Source: Pelagomonas calceolata
Taxonomy: Eukaryota > Sar > Pelagophyceae > Pelagomonadales > Pelagomonadaceae
DNA length: 64,000 bases
Reading direction: 5' to 3'
Assembly (NCBI GenBank): GCA_918797485.1
Contig: CAKKNE010000002.1
Span: 1,764,501-1,828,500 of the forward strand
This document shows, piece by piece, positions 1 to 8,375 of the stretch (the first letter of the stretch is position 1; each line of letters opens with the position of its first letter). The notes below the pieces were generated by a model that did no database searches, was not told the DNA's origin, and saw only the letters and a program-made list of their open reading frames with translations. A program made the translations under genes and the position numbers.

Positions 1-1494
1 CAACGCCGCGCCCTGGGCCGCGTCCGTGCCCGAGCCGAGCTCGTCCAGTAAAACCAGAGGCGTCAGCGTTGCGGAAGATCGAGCCTCGGCGACCGCCGCC
101 GCCGCGACCCGCAGATGCCCGACGTACGTCGACACGTTGCCCTCGGCCGACTGCGCGTCGCCGACGTCGGCGAAGACCGGGTCGAAGACGCCTATGGTCG
201 GTTCGCCCCTGCAAGGGATGGGCGCGCCGAGCCGCACGAGCGCGGCACATAATCCTAATGTCTTGAGCCAGACGCTCTTGCCCCCGGCGTTCGCGCCCGA
301 GATGACTAAACAGCGCGCGTGGTCCTGCCCGAGCGCCGCGTCGTTGCCCTTGGGTTCGGGGCCGCCGGCGGCGCTCCGCAACGCGAGCACGGCGTGGCGC
401 GCGTCGCGCACCTCAATTGAGTCGCCCTCGTCGACGAGCGGGAGGCTGCCTTCCACGTCCAACCCAAACCGATGCCGGGCCCGACACGCGTCCACCCTCC
501 CAACGGCTTCTAACGCACATCTCAATTCATCGGCGTGGCGCGCGAGGACCGTGCCGCACTCCCTCAAGGCCGCGGCCTCCTCGGCGCGCACGGCGCCCTC
601 GGCCGCGCGCCACTCGTTCGTCGGCGCGACGAGGGGCGCCGGCTCGACGTACTGCGTCCGGCCCGTCCGCGACGCGCCGTGGACCAGGGCCCCGGGCGGC
701 GCGGAGCCGGCGCGCTGCGACACGACCCAGCGGCCCTCGTGGAGGAAGAAGCCGCCCTCCTTTTCCGCGGCTTTCAGGCCTCCATCTAGAGCGTCCTTCT
801 TGCTGGACTCGACGGCTTGTCTCGCTCGCTTGGCTCTGTCGCGCGCGGCGCCGAGGTCGGGAAAGGCGACGCCGGACAGGATCGTGCCGTCGTCGGTCTC
901 CTCCAGCGCGAAGCGGATCGGGTGGCAGTCCAACCGGGCTTTGTACGCGTCCTCGTCTTCGAGGGAGAGGGCCGAGCCCGCGACCATACTGGACAAGGCG
1001 GCGGCCTCGGCGCCGTCGAGGCGCCTTCTGGAAAGCCAGGCGTAGAGCGCGTCGAGCTCGCGCAGCGCGTCCGCGGCGAGCGCCACATCTGAAACTTCCG
1101 GGATCGTCGCCTTCTCGCAAGTGTCTAACAACGCGTCGAGGTTCGCCGTCAGGGCCGTCGCGAGGCTGTGGTTCGCCAGCGCGAGGCACGTCTCGTCGTG
1201 CGTGCGCTCGGCCTTGAGGAGCCACCGTATTTCGTCGTAGCGGCGCGTCGCGTCCTCGACGGTGTTTGCGAGATCGAGTCTTCGGAAGGATTCAGCGCCT
1301 CTGTATGTTGCTGTCCTTTGTTGAAGGGCTTCTAGCACTTGTGCGATGCCTAGGGCGTCGTACGCATTTGCTGTGGCGGCTGTGTCAGGGGCTGCAGAGC
1401 TTCTTGTGGGGGCTCGGAGCTGTGCAGATCGTGGCGGCGTGAAGGCATAGGTGCATAGCAGTGTTATTGTATGTAGGATGTGCATTTTGGGCAT
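1..1494 (-). CDS. MUTS2: MutS2-type mismatch-repair-like ATPase, 3' part beyond window
   Basis: The frame is open on the minus strand from ATG at 1494 to the window edge (498 codons seen). Near codon 396 it has a Walker A reading SGANAGGKSVWLKTLG, and near codon 485 a Walker B reading LLDELGSGTDAAQGAAL. Both are the MutS2 rather than the MSH forms, and there is no N-terminal mismatch-recognition domain, as expected for MutS2. The core/lever region precedes the ATPase; any C-terminal Smr domain would lie outside the window. Residues 1-38 look like a signal peptide (HILHTITLLCTYA) followed by FTPPRS and an Arg/Ser/Ala-rich stretch. That is the A-F cleavage pattern of stramenopile bipartite plastid leaders, so plastid targeting is inferred. 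MutS2 proteins act in organelle or bacterial DNA recombination and ribosome quality control; which applies here cannot be told. Confidence 0.88.
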   Translation of the reverse strand, partial: MPKMHILHTITLLCTYAFTPPRSAQLRAPTRSSAAPDTAATANAYDALGIAQVLEALQQRTATYRGAESFRRLDLANTVEDATRRYDEIRWLLKAERTHDETCLALANHSLATALTANLDALLDTCEKATIPEVSDVALAADALRELDALYAWLSRRRLDGAEAAALSSMVAGSALSLEDEDAYKARLDCHPIRFALEETDDGTILSGVAFPDLGAARDRAKRARQAVESSKKDALDGGLKAAEKEGGFFLHEGRWVVSQRAGSAPPGALVHGASRTGRTQYVEPAPLVAPTNEWRAAEGAVRAEEAAALRECGTVLARHADELRCALEAVGRVDACRARHRFGLDVEGSLPLVDEGDSIEVRDARHAVLALRSAAGGPEPKGNDAALGQDHARCLVISGANAGGKSVWLKTLGLCAALVRLGAPIPCRGEPTIGVFDPVFADVGDAQSAEGNVSTYVGHLRVAAAAVAEARSSATLTPLVLLDELGSGTDAAQGAAL

Positions 1495-2178
1495 CTCTAC
1501 GCGCGTTTTGCAAGTTGACTGTGTGATGGGCTGATGAGACCCGCACGCTTAGGGGGGTGCACAGACCTAAAAAAAAAGAAGGTGAAAAATATCACTGCTC
1601 GACGCCGACTCCAGCAAGAGTCCTATTAGGGCCCCCTTTTACACAGCCGCGAATTTCACCAGTACAAGTGCCTGCGCAAAGCAAACTGAAAACGACTTAA
1701 AAGTACAGCGCGGCGCACCGCTAACGTGGAGACTTCGCACAGTGCACCGCTTACACCTCCTCGACCGATAACCGCCGCGCGCGGCGCTTGCGCGCCTCGC
1801 GCGCGCGAGTTACAAGCCCTGCGACTCAAACCGCACTTTGTGGCTTTTTGAGCCGACGGGCGGCGCGCGCGCCCGCGGGGAGCGCAGCGCGGCATCCGCG
1901 CAGCCCCTGGAGCGCCGCTGCTGCGCCCGCGCGCGCCGCGCCGCCGCGGCCGCAAAATTCTTGCGCCGTGACGGCGAACTGTCAAAGAAGGCGTGCACAG
2001 GAACGCGACCGCGGCGCCGCGCAGCCGGCCGCGCCGCCTCCCAAGCCCTCTTGGATCGCAGCGCGGCGGCGCGGCGGGTCTCGCGACCGCACACACACCA
2101 AAACCCCACACACCGCTCGCTTTTCGAAGTACCCTCACCGAACGCGCGCCCCACCGCAGCTAACTCACCTACTCAACC
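1495..2178. other. intergenic region between divergent MutS2 and H2A.Z
   Basis: About 680 bases separating two divergent genes. It holds an A-run near 1570 and a very GC-rich stretch (1770-2060) directly upstream of the histone gene. Short open frames on both strands here have no recognisable domain and arise from GC-rich composition. It presumably carries both promoters, but I see no clear TATA box. Confidence 0.5.
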
Positions 2179-2589
2179 ATGTCTGGCAAAGGAGGCAAAG
2201 GCGGCAAGGGCGGCAAGGGCGGCAAGGCCCCCACGTCCAAGAAGGCGCCCCAGACCAAGTCGCTCAAGGCGGGCCTCCAGTTCCCGGTCGGTCGGCTCCA
2301 CCGCTTCCTCAAGCTCCGCGTGACGGCCTCGCAGCGCGTCGGCGCGACGGCCGCCGTGTACACGGCCGCCATCCTCGAGTACCTCACGGCCGAGGTGCTC
2401 GAGCTCGCGGGCAACGCGTGCAAGGACCTCAAGATGAAGCGCATCACGCCGCGCCACCTCCAGCTCGCCATCCGCGGCGACGAGGAGCTCGACACGCTCA
2501 TCAAGGCCACGATCGCGGGCGGCGGCGTGATCCCGCACATCCACAAGTCGCTGATCAACAAGACGTCCAAGAAGAAGAAGGCGGCCTAA
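2179..2589 (+). CDS. H2A.Z: Histone H2A.Z variant
   Basis: A 136-residue intronless histone. The N-tail is Lys/Gly-rich (repeated GGKGGK). The fold core contains [36 protein letters not shown] and the H2A.Z-diagnostic segment [18 protein letters not shown] followed by [12 protein letters not shown]. Canonical H2A differs in this acidic-patch/docking region and usually has an SQ or longer C-tail; here the tail is short and basic (KTSKKKKAA). H2A.Z pairs with H2B in nucleosomes at promoters and is deposited independently of replication. The ATG at 2179 gives the standard MSGKGGK start. It converges on RPL5, leaving about 255 bases between the stops. Confidence 0.96.
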   Translation: MSGKGGKGGKGGKGGKAPTSKKAPQTKSLKAGLQFPVGRLHRFLKLRVTASQRVGATAAVYTAAILEYLTAEVLELAGNACKDLKMKRITPRHLQLAIRGDEELDTLIKATIAGGGVIPHIHKSLINKTSKKKKAA

Positions 2590-2844
2590 GTCCGCGGTGG
2601 CGTTGGCGCTCACGCGCTACGTCCTCGCCCGCCCGTTCTTTCTCGGCGGTCGGGGCGCGGGTGGCGACCTGCCCTGTGCAGTGCGCGCCGCCGGCCCCTC
2701 TCGTCGAAAGTCCTCTCCACATCCCGCGTAAATACTTTATAAACTAGAGCGCCTCACGCCATCGCCGCGACGGTCGCATGCACTGTCACGGCGACGGGCG
2801 TCCCAACCCAGGCATTGTTTAATTGTTTTTTACGCCCCCCCAGC

Positions 2845-3810
2845 TCAGTAGTCCGCCTTCTTCGCCGGCGCCTCCTCTTCTTCCTCCTCGGACTCATCTT
2901 CGTCCTCCTCCTCCTCCATCGCGGCCTTCTTCGCCTCGACGCGCGCCTTGCGCTCCTCGTACGTCAGCTTCTTGGCCTTCTTGTACGTCGTCCGGTCCGT
3001 AACCTCGAACTCGCTCTTCTCGGCCGGCGAGGGATCCTCCCGGATCGCTTCATGGACCGACGTATACAAGTCCTCGAGACCGTCCGGTTCCACGCCCTCC
3101 TCGATGTACTTGCTGAACAGCTGCTGGTACTTCGCGTTATCCTCGTCCATGAGCTTCTCCATGTACTCACTGACATGAGCACCCTTGATCCGGTCGGCCA
3201 TGGCCTCGGCATCATATTCCTTGGCCTCCTTGTCGTAACCGGCGAAGCGCTTGTGGTTGTGCGGGACGTCGAGGCCGCCGTCCGACGCGCCCTTCAAAGC
3301 CGCGAAGACGCGGTGGCCCGTCGTCGTCGTCGTGACGCCCACATCTAGTAAACATTTGAAGGGCCGCTTGTCATCATCGAGCTCCTCGACGAAGTACGTC
3401 TTCTTGCCCGCTTCGGTGGACACGACCTCGCCGTCCGGGTCGTCGTTGCCCTCGTAGAGCTCATCTAAGCCCACTTTCTGGAGGAGTCTCCTAGCACATA
3501 GTAAACCAGTGGCGTACGCAGCGGCAAAGTTCTTCAGGCCATTTTTCAGCCCGTATCTAGGTAACTCCTTGGACGTCGCCGTGCAGATGCACTTGTCTCC
3601 CACAACTTCGGCGCAGTGGACGGAGACAGTCACGAAGCGGTTCGAGAACCGCACGACGAGCCGGTACTTGGCCGTGCCGTACTTGTTCTTGTCCTGCGTA
3701 ATTAAACGCTTGCGCGCGCGGTAGTCGGTCTTGCCCTCGCGCCTTCTTTTATATTTCACCTGGTAGCGCTTGAAGTAGGCCTTGTTCTTGATGAGCTTGA
3801 CGAACGGCAT
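2845..3810 (-). CDS. RPL5: 60S ribosomal protein L5 (uL18)
   Basis: A 321-residue protein starting MPFVKLIKNKAYFKRYQVK at 3810; the longer in-frame start at 4002 adds 64 low-complexity residues absent from the family, so I reject it. Family signatures include RRREGKTDYRARKRL, ITQDKNKYGTAKYRLVVRFSNR, the ELPRYGLKNGLKNFAAAYATGLLCARR region and the HNHKRFAGYDKE segment. The C-terminus ends in an acidic run followed by APAKKADY, longer in acid residues than animal RPL5. The protein binds 5S rRNA in the large subunit central protuberance; a 5S gene lies about 50 kb away in this window. The gene is intronless in the coding part. Confidence 0.96.
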   Translation of the reverse strand: MPFVKLIKNKAYFKRYQVKYKRRREGKTDYRARKRLITQDKNKYGTAKYRLVVRFSNRFVTVSVHCAEVVGDKCICTATSKELPRYGLKNGLKNFAAAYATGLLCARRLLQKVGLDELYEGNDDPDGEVVSTEAGKKTYFVEELDDDKRPFKCLLDVGVTTTTTGHRVFAALKGASDGGLDVPHNHKRFAGYDKEAKEYDAEAMADRIKGAHVSEYMEKLMDEDNAKYQQLFSKYIEEGVEPDGLEDLYTSVHEAIREDPSPAEKSEFEVTDRTTYKKAKKLTYEERKARVEAKKAAMEEEEDEDESEEEEEEAPAKKADY

Positions 3811-4422
3811 CGTGCCGTCGGCGCGTCGCGGGACCTGTGTGGCTCTAGCGTTGAGCGCTTGCGCGGCGACGGCGTATAGGGGGTCGTAGGCGTGCGGCGG
3901 AGGCTCTCGCCGAGCCGCAGCGGCGCCGCGGCGGCTCCTCTGGGCAAATCGCCGTCTGCACTTGGCGTCGCTGTAGCGTCGCCGCGGCGCGTCGAGACGC
4001 AATACCGCTTGCGCAGGGCTTTCACAAGGTCCGTTCCGGCACGTCTGTTGCCTCGTTTGTGATCGACGCTGCGTTGCACCTCGTCCACAGCCGCTGCTCG
4101 CCTACACTGAGGGCATCGCAAAATGGACCAGGCAAAAACGCGACTAACCCCGCCGCCTTTTTTTAGCCTCCTTTGCGCCTCAGAGACGTCCTCCAAGTCG
4201 AATGGAACCGTGTTCACGGCCGTTTCGCAATTCCCGATAAGCCGACTCACATTTTCACAGCTTATGCTTTGGCTGCGGATAACGCAACTCGTAAGGCATC
4301 TCAGCACTCGAAAGCACGCTCAGTACTGCCGACTACAACATATAAACAACATATAAAGCAGCGGCCTCCAGAAAAAGCGTAAGGCTGCGCACCCAAGCAG
4401 GCATCCTCAGCAGCCAAAAAAA
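3811..4422. other. divergent intergenic region, RPL5 / J-domain gene
   Basis: About 610 bases between two divergent starts. The base composition drops near 4140-4380 and there are short pyrimidine-rich runs, but no recognisable gene, RNA or repeat. Small open frames here (for example 4123-4356) show no domain and atypical codon use. Confidence 0.45.
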
Positions 4423-5913
4423 ATGCGAGGCCTCCTCCTCGCAGTCCTCCTCACGACAACAACCGCCGCAACGGAAACGCTCTTCGACCTCTTCGGCATC
4501 AGCCAGGTCGAACTCCCGGGCCTCGACGACTCGCAACTCAAAAAGCTCTACAAGCGGCGCGCGCTGGAGCTCCACCCCGACAAGAGCGACCACCCCGACG
4601 CCGAGGATCGGTTTAGGAGGTTGCAAGAAGCCTACGAAGGTTTGAAGGACCCCTCGACGCGGTCTTACTTCGCGAGATTTGGCCAGTACGATGTTTGGAG
4701 GAATGTGAAAGAATATGCGGACGAGAAACTCCACCATACGAGGAGAGGCTGGGTCCGCACGAGGAGAGGCGTGCAGATGGCGTCGGAGCGCGTCGACATC
4801 CGGGACGAGTTCGTCCGAGGCGACGGGCGGGTACTACCCCTCCATAAAGATTACTACGACCGAGCCTTTGGTTTTGATGGAGTCACCGTGCTCCTCGTGG
4901 CGGACCACGACGAACCCCACGTGACCCAAAAACCGGCGAACGCGCTCCGGGCCTTCGCGTCGCGGGTGACCAGCAACCAAATCCGGGTCGCTTCCTTAAA
5001 TGCGGCGGCGCTGGGCAACGGCGACTTGGCCATGAACCTCTGGGATGCGTTCGACATGCGGCGCGGCGCGGCGCTCTGCGTCGTCGTGCCGCCTTTCTCG
5101 AAGCCGACCAGCGGCGTCCGCGTGCCCTGCGACCCCTCGGCGTCGTTACCTCTACGTTTATCAAGGGTGGCCAAGTGGCTCAAGGACGACACGCTGGAGG
5201 CCGTCGCTTTTGCTGATGGCGGCTACTGCCTCTCCGACGCGGTGTCGAAGACCTGCAAACGCGTCGAGGGGCCTAGAGCCGCGCTCGTGGTGTCGACGCA
5301 TTCACCTGCATTGTCAAAGGCCGCGCGAAACGCGCGTTTGAAATTTAGACCCTTCGCCGAGGTCGTTATGATTAAATGTGACAAAGACTGCGCGAACACG
5401 CCTCGACTGCGCGTCGATATTGATGATAAATCCGTGGACCTGCCCTTAAACGACAAGCACCAGGCCGACGACGAGCGCCTGGCGGTGACCTTCACGCACC
5501 TGCTCGACGGGTTGCTGCACGGGCTGATCCCGCAAGAGAGGGCGCCGTCGTCCCTGGTCGTGGGAGGCCTCGGCGACCTCGAGGGCAATTGCAAATTACC
5601 GGGCCTCGACGGCCGCTTCGCGTTCGACGGCTATAGATTAGGCAGGCCGTCGTGGCGCAAGCGCAACGTGTACCTGCGGTGGCAGCCCGCGGCCTCCCGG
5701 AGCCGCGGCGTCGGCGCATGGTTGTTAACAGATATGGCCGACGAAGATAGAGCGTGGGGCTTCCTCGAGATCGATACGCTGACGCCGCTCGACGCCGCGG
5801 CGGCGTGCTGGACCTTCTACTGCCGGGGCCGGGCCGTCGAGTGGGAGTGCTCGCCCCACGTCAGTGTCGTGAACGGCGAGACGCCGGCGCCGAACCCGTC
5901 AAACTCTGTGTAA
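4423..5913 (+). CDS. Signal-peptide J-domain protein (DnaJ-like, ER-luminal type)
   Basis: A 496-residue protein. Residues 1-17 form a signal peptide (MRGLLLAVLLTTTTAAT). Residues about 19-90 are a J-domain with the HPDK loop (ALELHPDKSDHPDAEDRF) and a LKDPSTRSYFARFG end, so it should stimulate an Hsp70, most likely BiP in the ER. The middle (130-340) resembles tandem degenerate thioredoxin-like segments without a CXXC motif. The C-terminal 100 residues hold a G-x-Y-x-x-G-R-P-S-W...YLRW pattern that I do not recognise as a named family. Location and co-chaperone role are inferred from the leader and J-domain. The stop is only 4 bases from the convergent kinase-like gene. Confidence 0.8.
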   Translation: MRGLLLAVLLTTTTAATETLFDLFGISQVELPGLDDSQLKKLYKRRALELHPDKSDHPDAEDRFRRLQEAYEGLKDPSTRSYFARFGQYDVWRNVKEYADEKLHHTRRGWVRTRRGVQMASERVDIRDEFVRGDGRVLPLHKDYYDRAFGFDGVTVLLVADHDEPHVTQKPANALRAFASRVTSNQIRVASLNAAALGNGDLAMNLWDAFDMRRGAALCVVVPPFSKPTSGVRVPCDPSASLPLRLSRVAKWLKDDTLEAVAFADGGYCLSDAVSKTCKRVEGPRAALVVSTHSPALSKAARNARLKFRPFAEVVMIKCDKDCANTPRLRVDIDDKSVDLPLNDKHQADDERLAVTFTHLLDGLLHGLIPQERAPSSLVVGGLGDLEGNCKLPGLDGRFAFDGYRLGRPSWRKRNVYLRWQPAASRSRGVGAWLLTDMADEDRAWGFLEIDTLTPLDAAAACWTFYCRGRAVEWECSPHVSVVNGETPAPNPSNSV

Positions 5914-5917
5914 GTGA

Positions 5918-7134
5918 CTATGTTAATTCTTCTAGCAGCTCCGGGAAGGTCGACCGTTTCTCTGGGTCCGGCGCGAGCATGCGCTTTATCATAGCTCGAA
6001 GCGCGTCGGCGGCCGCCTTCGACGCGGAGAGCGCGGCGACGCGCGGCAGGAGCCACTCCCGGGCCGCCGCGTCCCAGACGTGCACCCTGCCGTCGAAGGC
6101 GCCGCACCTATTGGAGATACATCGGGACAACTCCGGCGCGCCAGTAAAATTGCCGGCGCAGCGCGTGTGCTGGTCGACGTCGCAGGCGTGCCACCAGTAG
6201 GTCCGCGACGAGCAGCCCCGCTCACAAACTTCGCCGCCGCGCCCCGGCCGGAAGTCTCGCAATAGCGTGTCGAGGTAGGGATTTTCGCGGCGCCGCTCCA
6301 GGCCCTCCGGGTGGCCCGTTCTCAACAAAGGGTCGTCCGCCGCGTAGCTGTCGCGCAGAAAGTCGACCAATAGACCGGTGTTCGGCGACGGCCCGTCGAC
6401 GAGAAAGATGTCCTCGCCTGTGTGAAATCAAATCTCAGTTCGAGGCTGACGAGTAAAATGTCACACAGGCGATCGCCGTCGAACGCGAACTGGTCGATCT
6501 TGAAGTCGGTGAGCACGAAGCCGCCCTCCACGATTGACTGAAAACAGCGGAACCAGGCCCTCGCTATGTCCAGAGGGCGGTCGCGGCACGCCTGTTGATA
6601 CGCGTCGCTCAGCGTGGACAACCTTCCGGCGCGGTCCTTGCCCTGGCCGACGATCTCGCCGGCGTGCTGCACGACCCAGACCAGCCCATGCTCCGTGCGC
6701 CAGCCGCCGTACAGCTCGGGCACGCCCGGCTCGCCCCGGAGCACTTCCAAGTACAGAATTTCGAAGAGCACCGCGGCGCGCGACCGCAGGTCCTGGCCGT
6801 GGCGCGTGTGGCCCTCGTTGAGGGCCTTGACGACGACGTCGTAGGTCTCTCCTCTATACGCGAAGGCCGACGCGTTGACTTCCTTCTGCCAGTGGCCGGC
6901 GATGCGTCGCGAGTCGGCGAACGCTCGCGGCGGCACCCACCACATGCTCGTCGCCGGCACGCCGGGCCGCACGCGCCAGAACTTGGGCGCCGGGCCGCCG
7001 TGGAACCAGTCGTTCACCGCCTTCAGGCGCGCGAGCGGCGGCGTCCACTTTTGTTGGGCGCGGACGTAGTCGAAGCGCGGCGGCGTTGCGGCGCGCGCCG
7101 CGGCGGCGACGACGAGTAGAGCTTGGATGCTCAT
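5918..7134 (-). CDS. Secretory-pathway protein-kinase-like protein, two exons
   Basis: Exon 1 runs 7134-6465 and exon 2 runs 6417-5918, joined across a 47-base intron (GTGACA...CACACAG) in phase 1 to give about 389 residues. Residues 1-16 are a signal peptide (MSIQALLVVAAAARAA). A kinase-like core follows: VVVKALNE resembles the beta-3 lysine strand, VLTDFKIDQFAFD the catalytic loop, and IFLVDGPSPNT the metal-binding loop. The end LRAMIKRMLAPDPEKRSTF is a classic kinase C-lobe helix. A Cys-rich insert (C-x3-C ... C) lies between, as in FAM69/DIA1-type luminal kinases. Whether it is active is uncertain because the loops deviate from HRD/DFG. The intron is unusual: its ends form inverted repeats (see findings). 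Confidence 0.7.
6418..6464 (-). mobile_element. 47-base introner-like intron with inverted terminal repeats
   Basis: The intron is flanked and bounded by CCTGTGTGA on one side and TCACACAGG on the other. On the plus strand its right-hand end, including exon bases, reads CGCCTGTGTGAAATC (6415-6429). The identical 15-mer recurs at 61376-61390, and near-matches bound the intron at 19654-19727. Terminal inverted repeats plus sequence sharing between introns are the hallmark of DNA-transposon-derived introners. Confidence 0.55.
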
Positions 7135-7402
7135 CCGTGCGGCCGCCGCCGTCCGCTGACGAGCCGTGCCGGTCCCGTCGCGCCGCTTAGCTTAGAGTCA
7201 CTAAAAAAGTGCTTGACTGCTCTCTCTTGAAACTGCTCTAATCGATCCCGTTTCTCTCTTGGCCGACTTTTGGACCACTGATGCGTGATCGAGCGAGGTT
7301 ACTGAGACCACGCGGCCGCGTCTTGCGCGATTGCGAGCGGCTAAATTGTCCCTTGTGGTATCAGTCTATATCACTCTCAGGAGCAGCAATCAACTGGGAT
7401 CA

Positions 7403-8038
7403 ATGAAGCCTCTCAGGGCGCTGGCGGCGCTCGCGTACCTGGCGCTCGCGACGGTGACCTGGTCCTCATTTATCGCACTGATGGTCCGCATGCGCGCGCG
7501 CCGACACAAACGACCTGAATATTGGCCAAGTAATGAGCCTTGGCCAGCACCAGACGGTCCAATCAACGGGCACACGGATTCAAAACCCCCGACGTACGTG
7601 CTATGGTCCGGAAGGTGTGTGCACGGAACGACGCGTTTGGATGATTTCGACGACGGCGCTTTACTGAGCAAGCCCGAGAAGTGGAACCATTATACGTTGG
7701 GGAAGGGTGACACGTCGCACTACGCGGTCTTGGGCGTCGCGCGCGACGCGACGGCCCAACAGATCAAACGAGCCTATAGGGAAAAAACCAAGACGTGCCA
7801 TCCCGACGTCGACCCGTCCGACGAGGGACGTGCCCACTTCCATCAGGTGACATTCGCCTACGAAACGCTAAGAGATGATAGGAACGCCTACGACGGCGCC
7901 TTGCAAGTCAAAGAACTACAATGGTTCTGTTCCATGCTTCGACGTCTTAACCCGGGGTTGTGCGAATCCAACTGGGTCTTGGCAAGTTGGTTGGCCAAGT
8001 TACGGCGCACCAGGAAATACTCGATTATTGGTCTGTAG
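7403..8038 (+). CDS. Membrane-anchored J-domain protein
   Basis: Start chosen at ATG 7403 (MKPLRALAALAYLALATV), because it begins with a hydrophobic segment; an in-frame ATG at 7331 would add 24 residues of no clear character. Residues about 5-30 form one membrane span or signal anchor followed by an Arg-rich stop-transfer (RMRARRHKR). Residues about 105-165 are a J-domain with an intact HPD (HYAVLGVARDATAQQIKRAY, then CHPDVDPSDEG). The C-terminal 45 residues are basic and hydrophobic with no domain I know. It probably presents its J-domain on one membrane face to recruit Hsp70. It is unrelated in its tail to the J-protein at 4423. Confidence 0.75.
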   Translation: MKPLRALAALAYLALATVTWSSFIALMVRMRARRHKRPEYWPSNEPWPAPDGPINGHTDSKPPTYVLWSGRCVHGTTRLDDFDDGALLSKPEKWNHYTLGKGDTSHYAVLGVARDATAQQIKRAYREKTKTCHPDVDPSDEGRAHFHQVTFAYETLRDDRNAYDGALQVKELQWFCSMLRRLNPGLCESNWVLASWLAKLRRTRKYSIIGL

Positions 8039-8375
8039 GGCTCCAACGGCGCCAGCAATTCAAACCGCGACGGCGCCGCCGCGCGCCGCCGACCGACGCG
8101 CGCTTCTACGACCGCCTGCCAGCCAACGTCCCCGCCCGCGAGGGATAGCTGCTTCCCACCCCCATCCATCCCCTAGACCCCAAAACCCGAGAACTATGCT
8201 AGCAGCTCGTAAGATACTAGCCAAATCTGAGTTTTTTTGAGCTCGAGCGCCCGCGCCGCGCCCGCGCGAACGCAATAAACCGCAGCCCGTGACACACGAG
8301 CATCGCATTCCTGCGAAGGGGGGCTGACACACGAGCATCGCATCCCTGGGCCGGGGGCTGCCCCAAGCAAAAACG
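8039..8375. other. intergenic region with 19-bp direct repeat and boundary element
   Basis: Upstream of the calponin-homology gene. It contains the inverted-CTAGC element at 8198-8221 and two exact copies of TGACACACGAGCATCGCAT at 8290-8308 and 8325-8343 (35-base period), the second only about 30 bases before the ATG. No gene is seen here. Confidence 0.6.
8198..8221 (+). promoter_or_regulatory. inverted-CTAGC gene-boundary element, copy 1
   Basis: Begins GCTAGC and ends GTAAGATACTAGC over 24 bases; lies 155 bases before the start at 8376. One of ten related intergenic copies (see findings). Confidence 0.5.

Noticed and set aside
3811-4002. 64-residue N-terminal extension of RPL5
   Set aside because: Basic low-complexity sequence absent from the family; MPFVKLIKNKAYF is the usual start.
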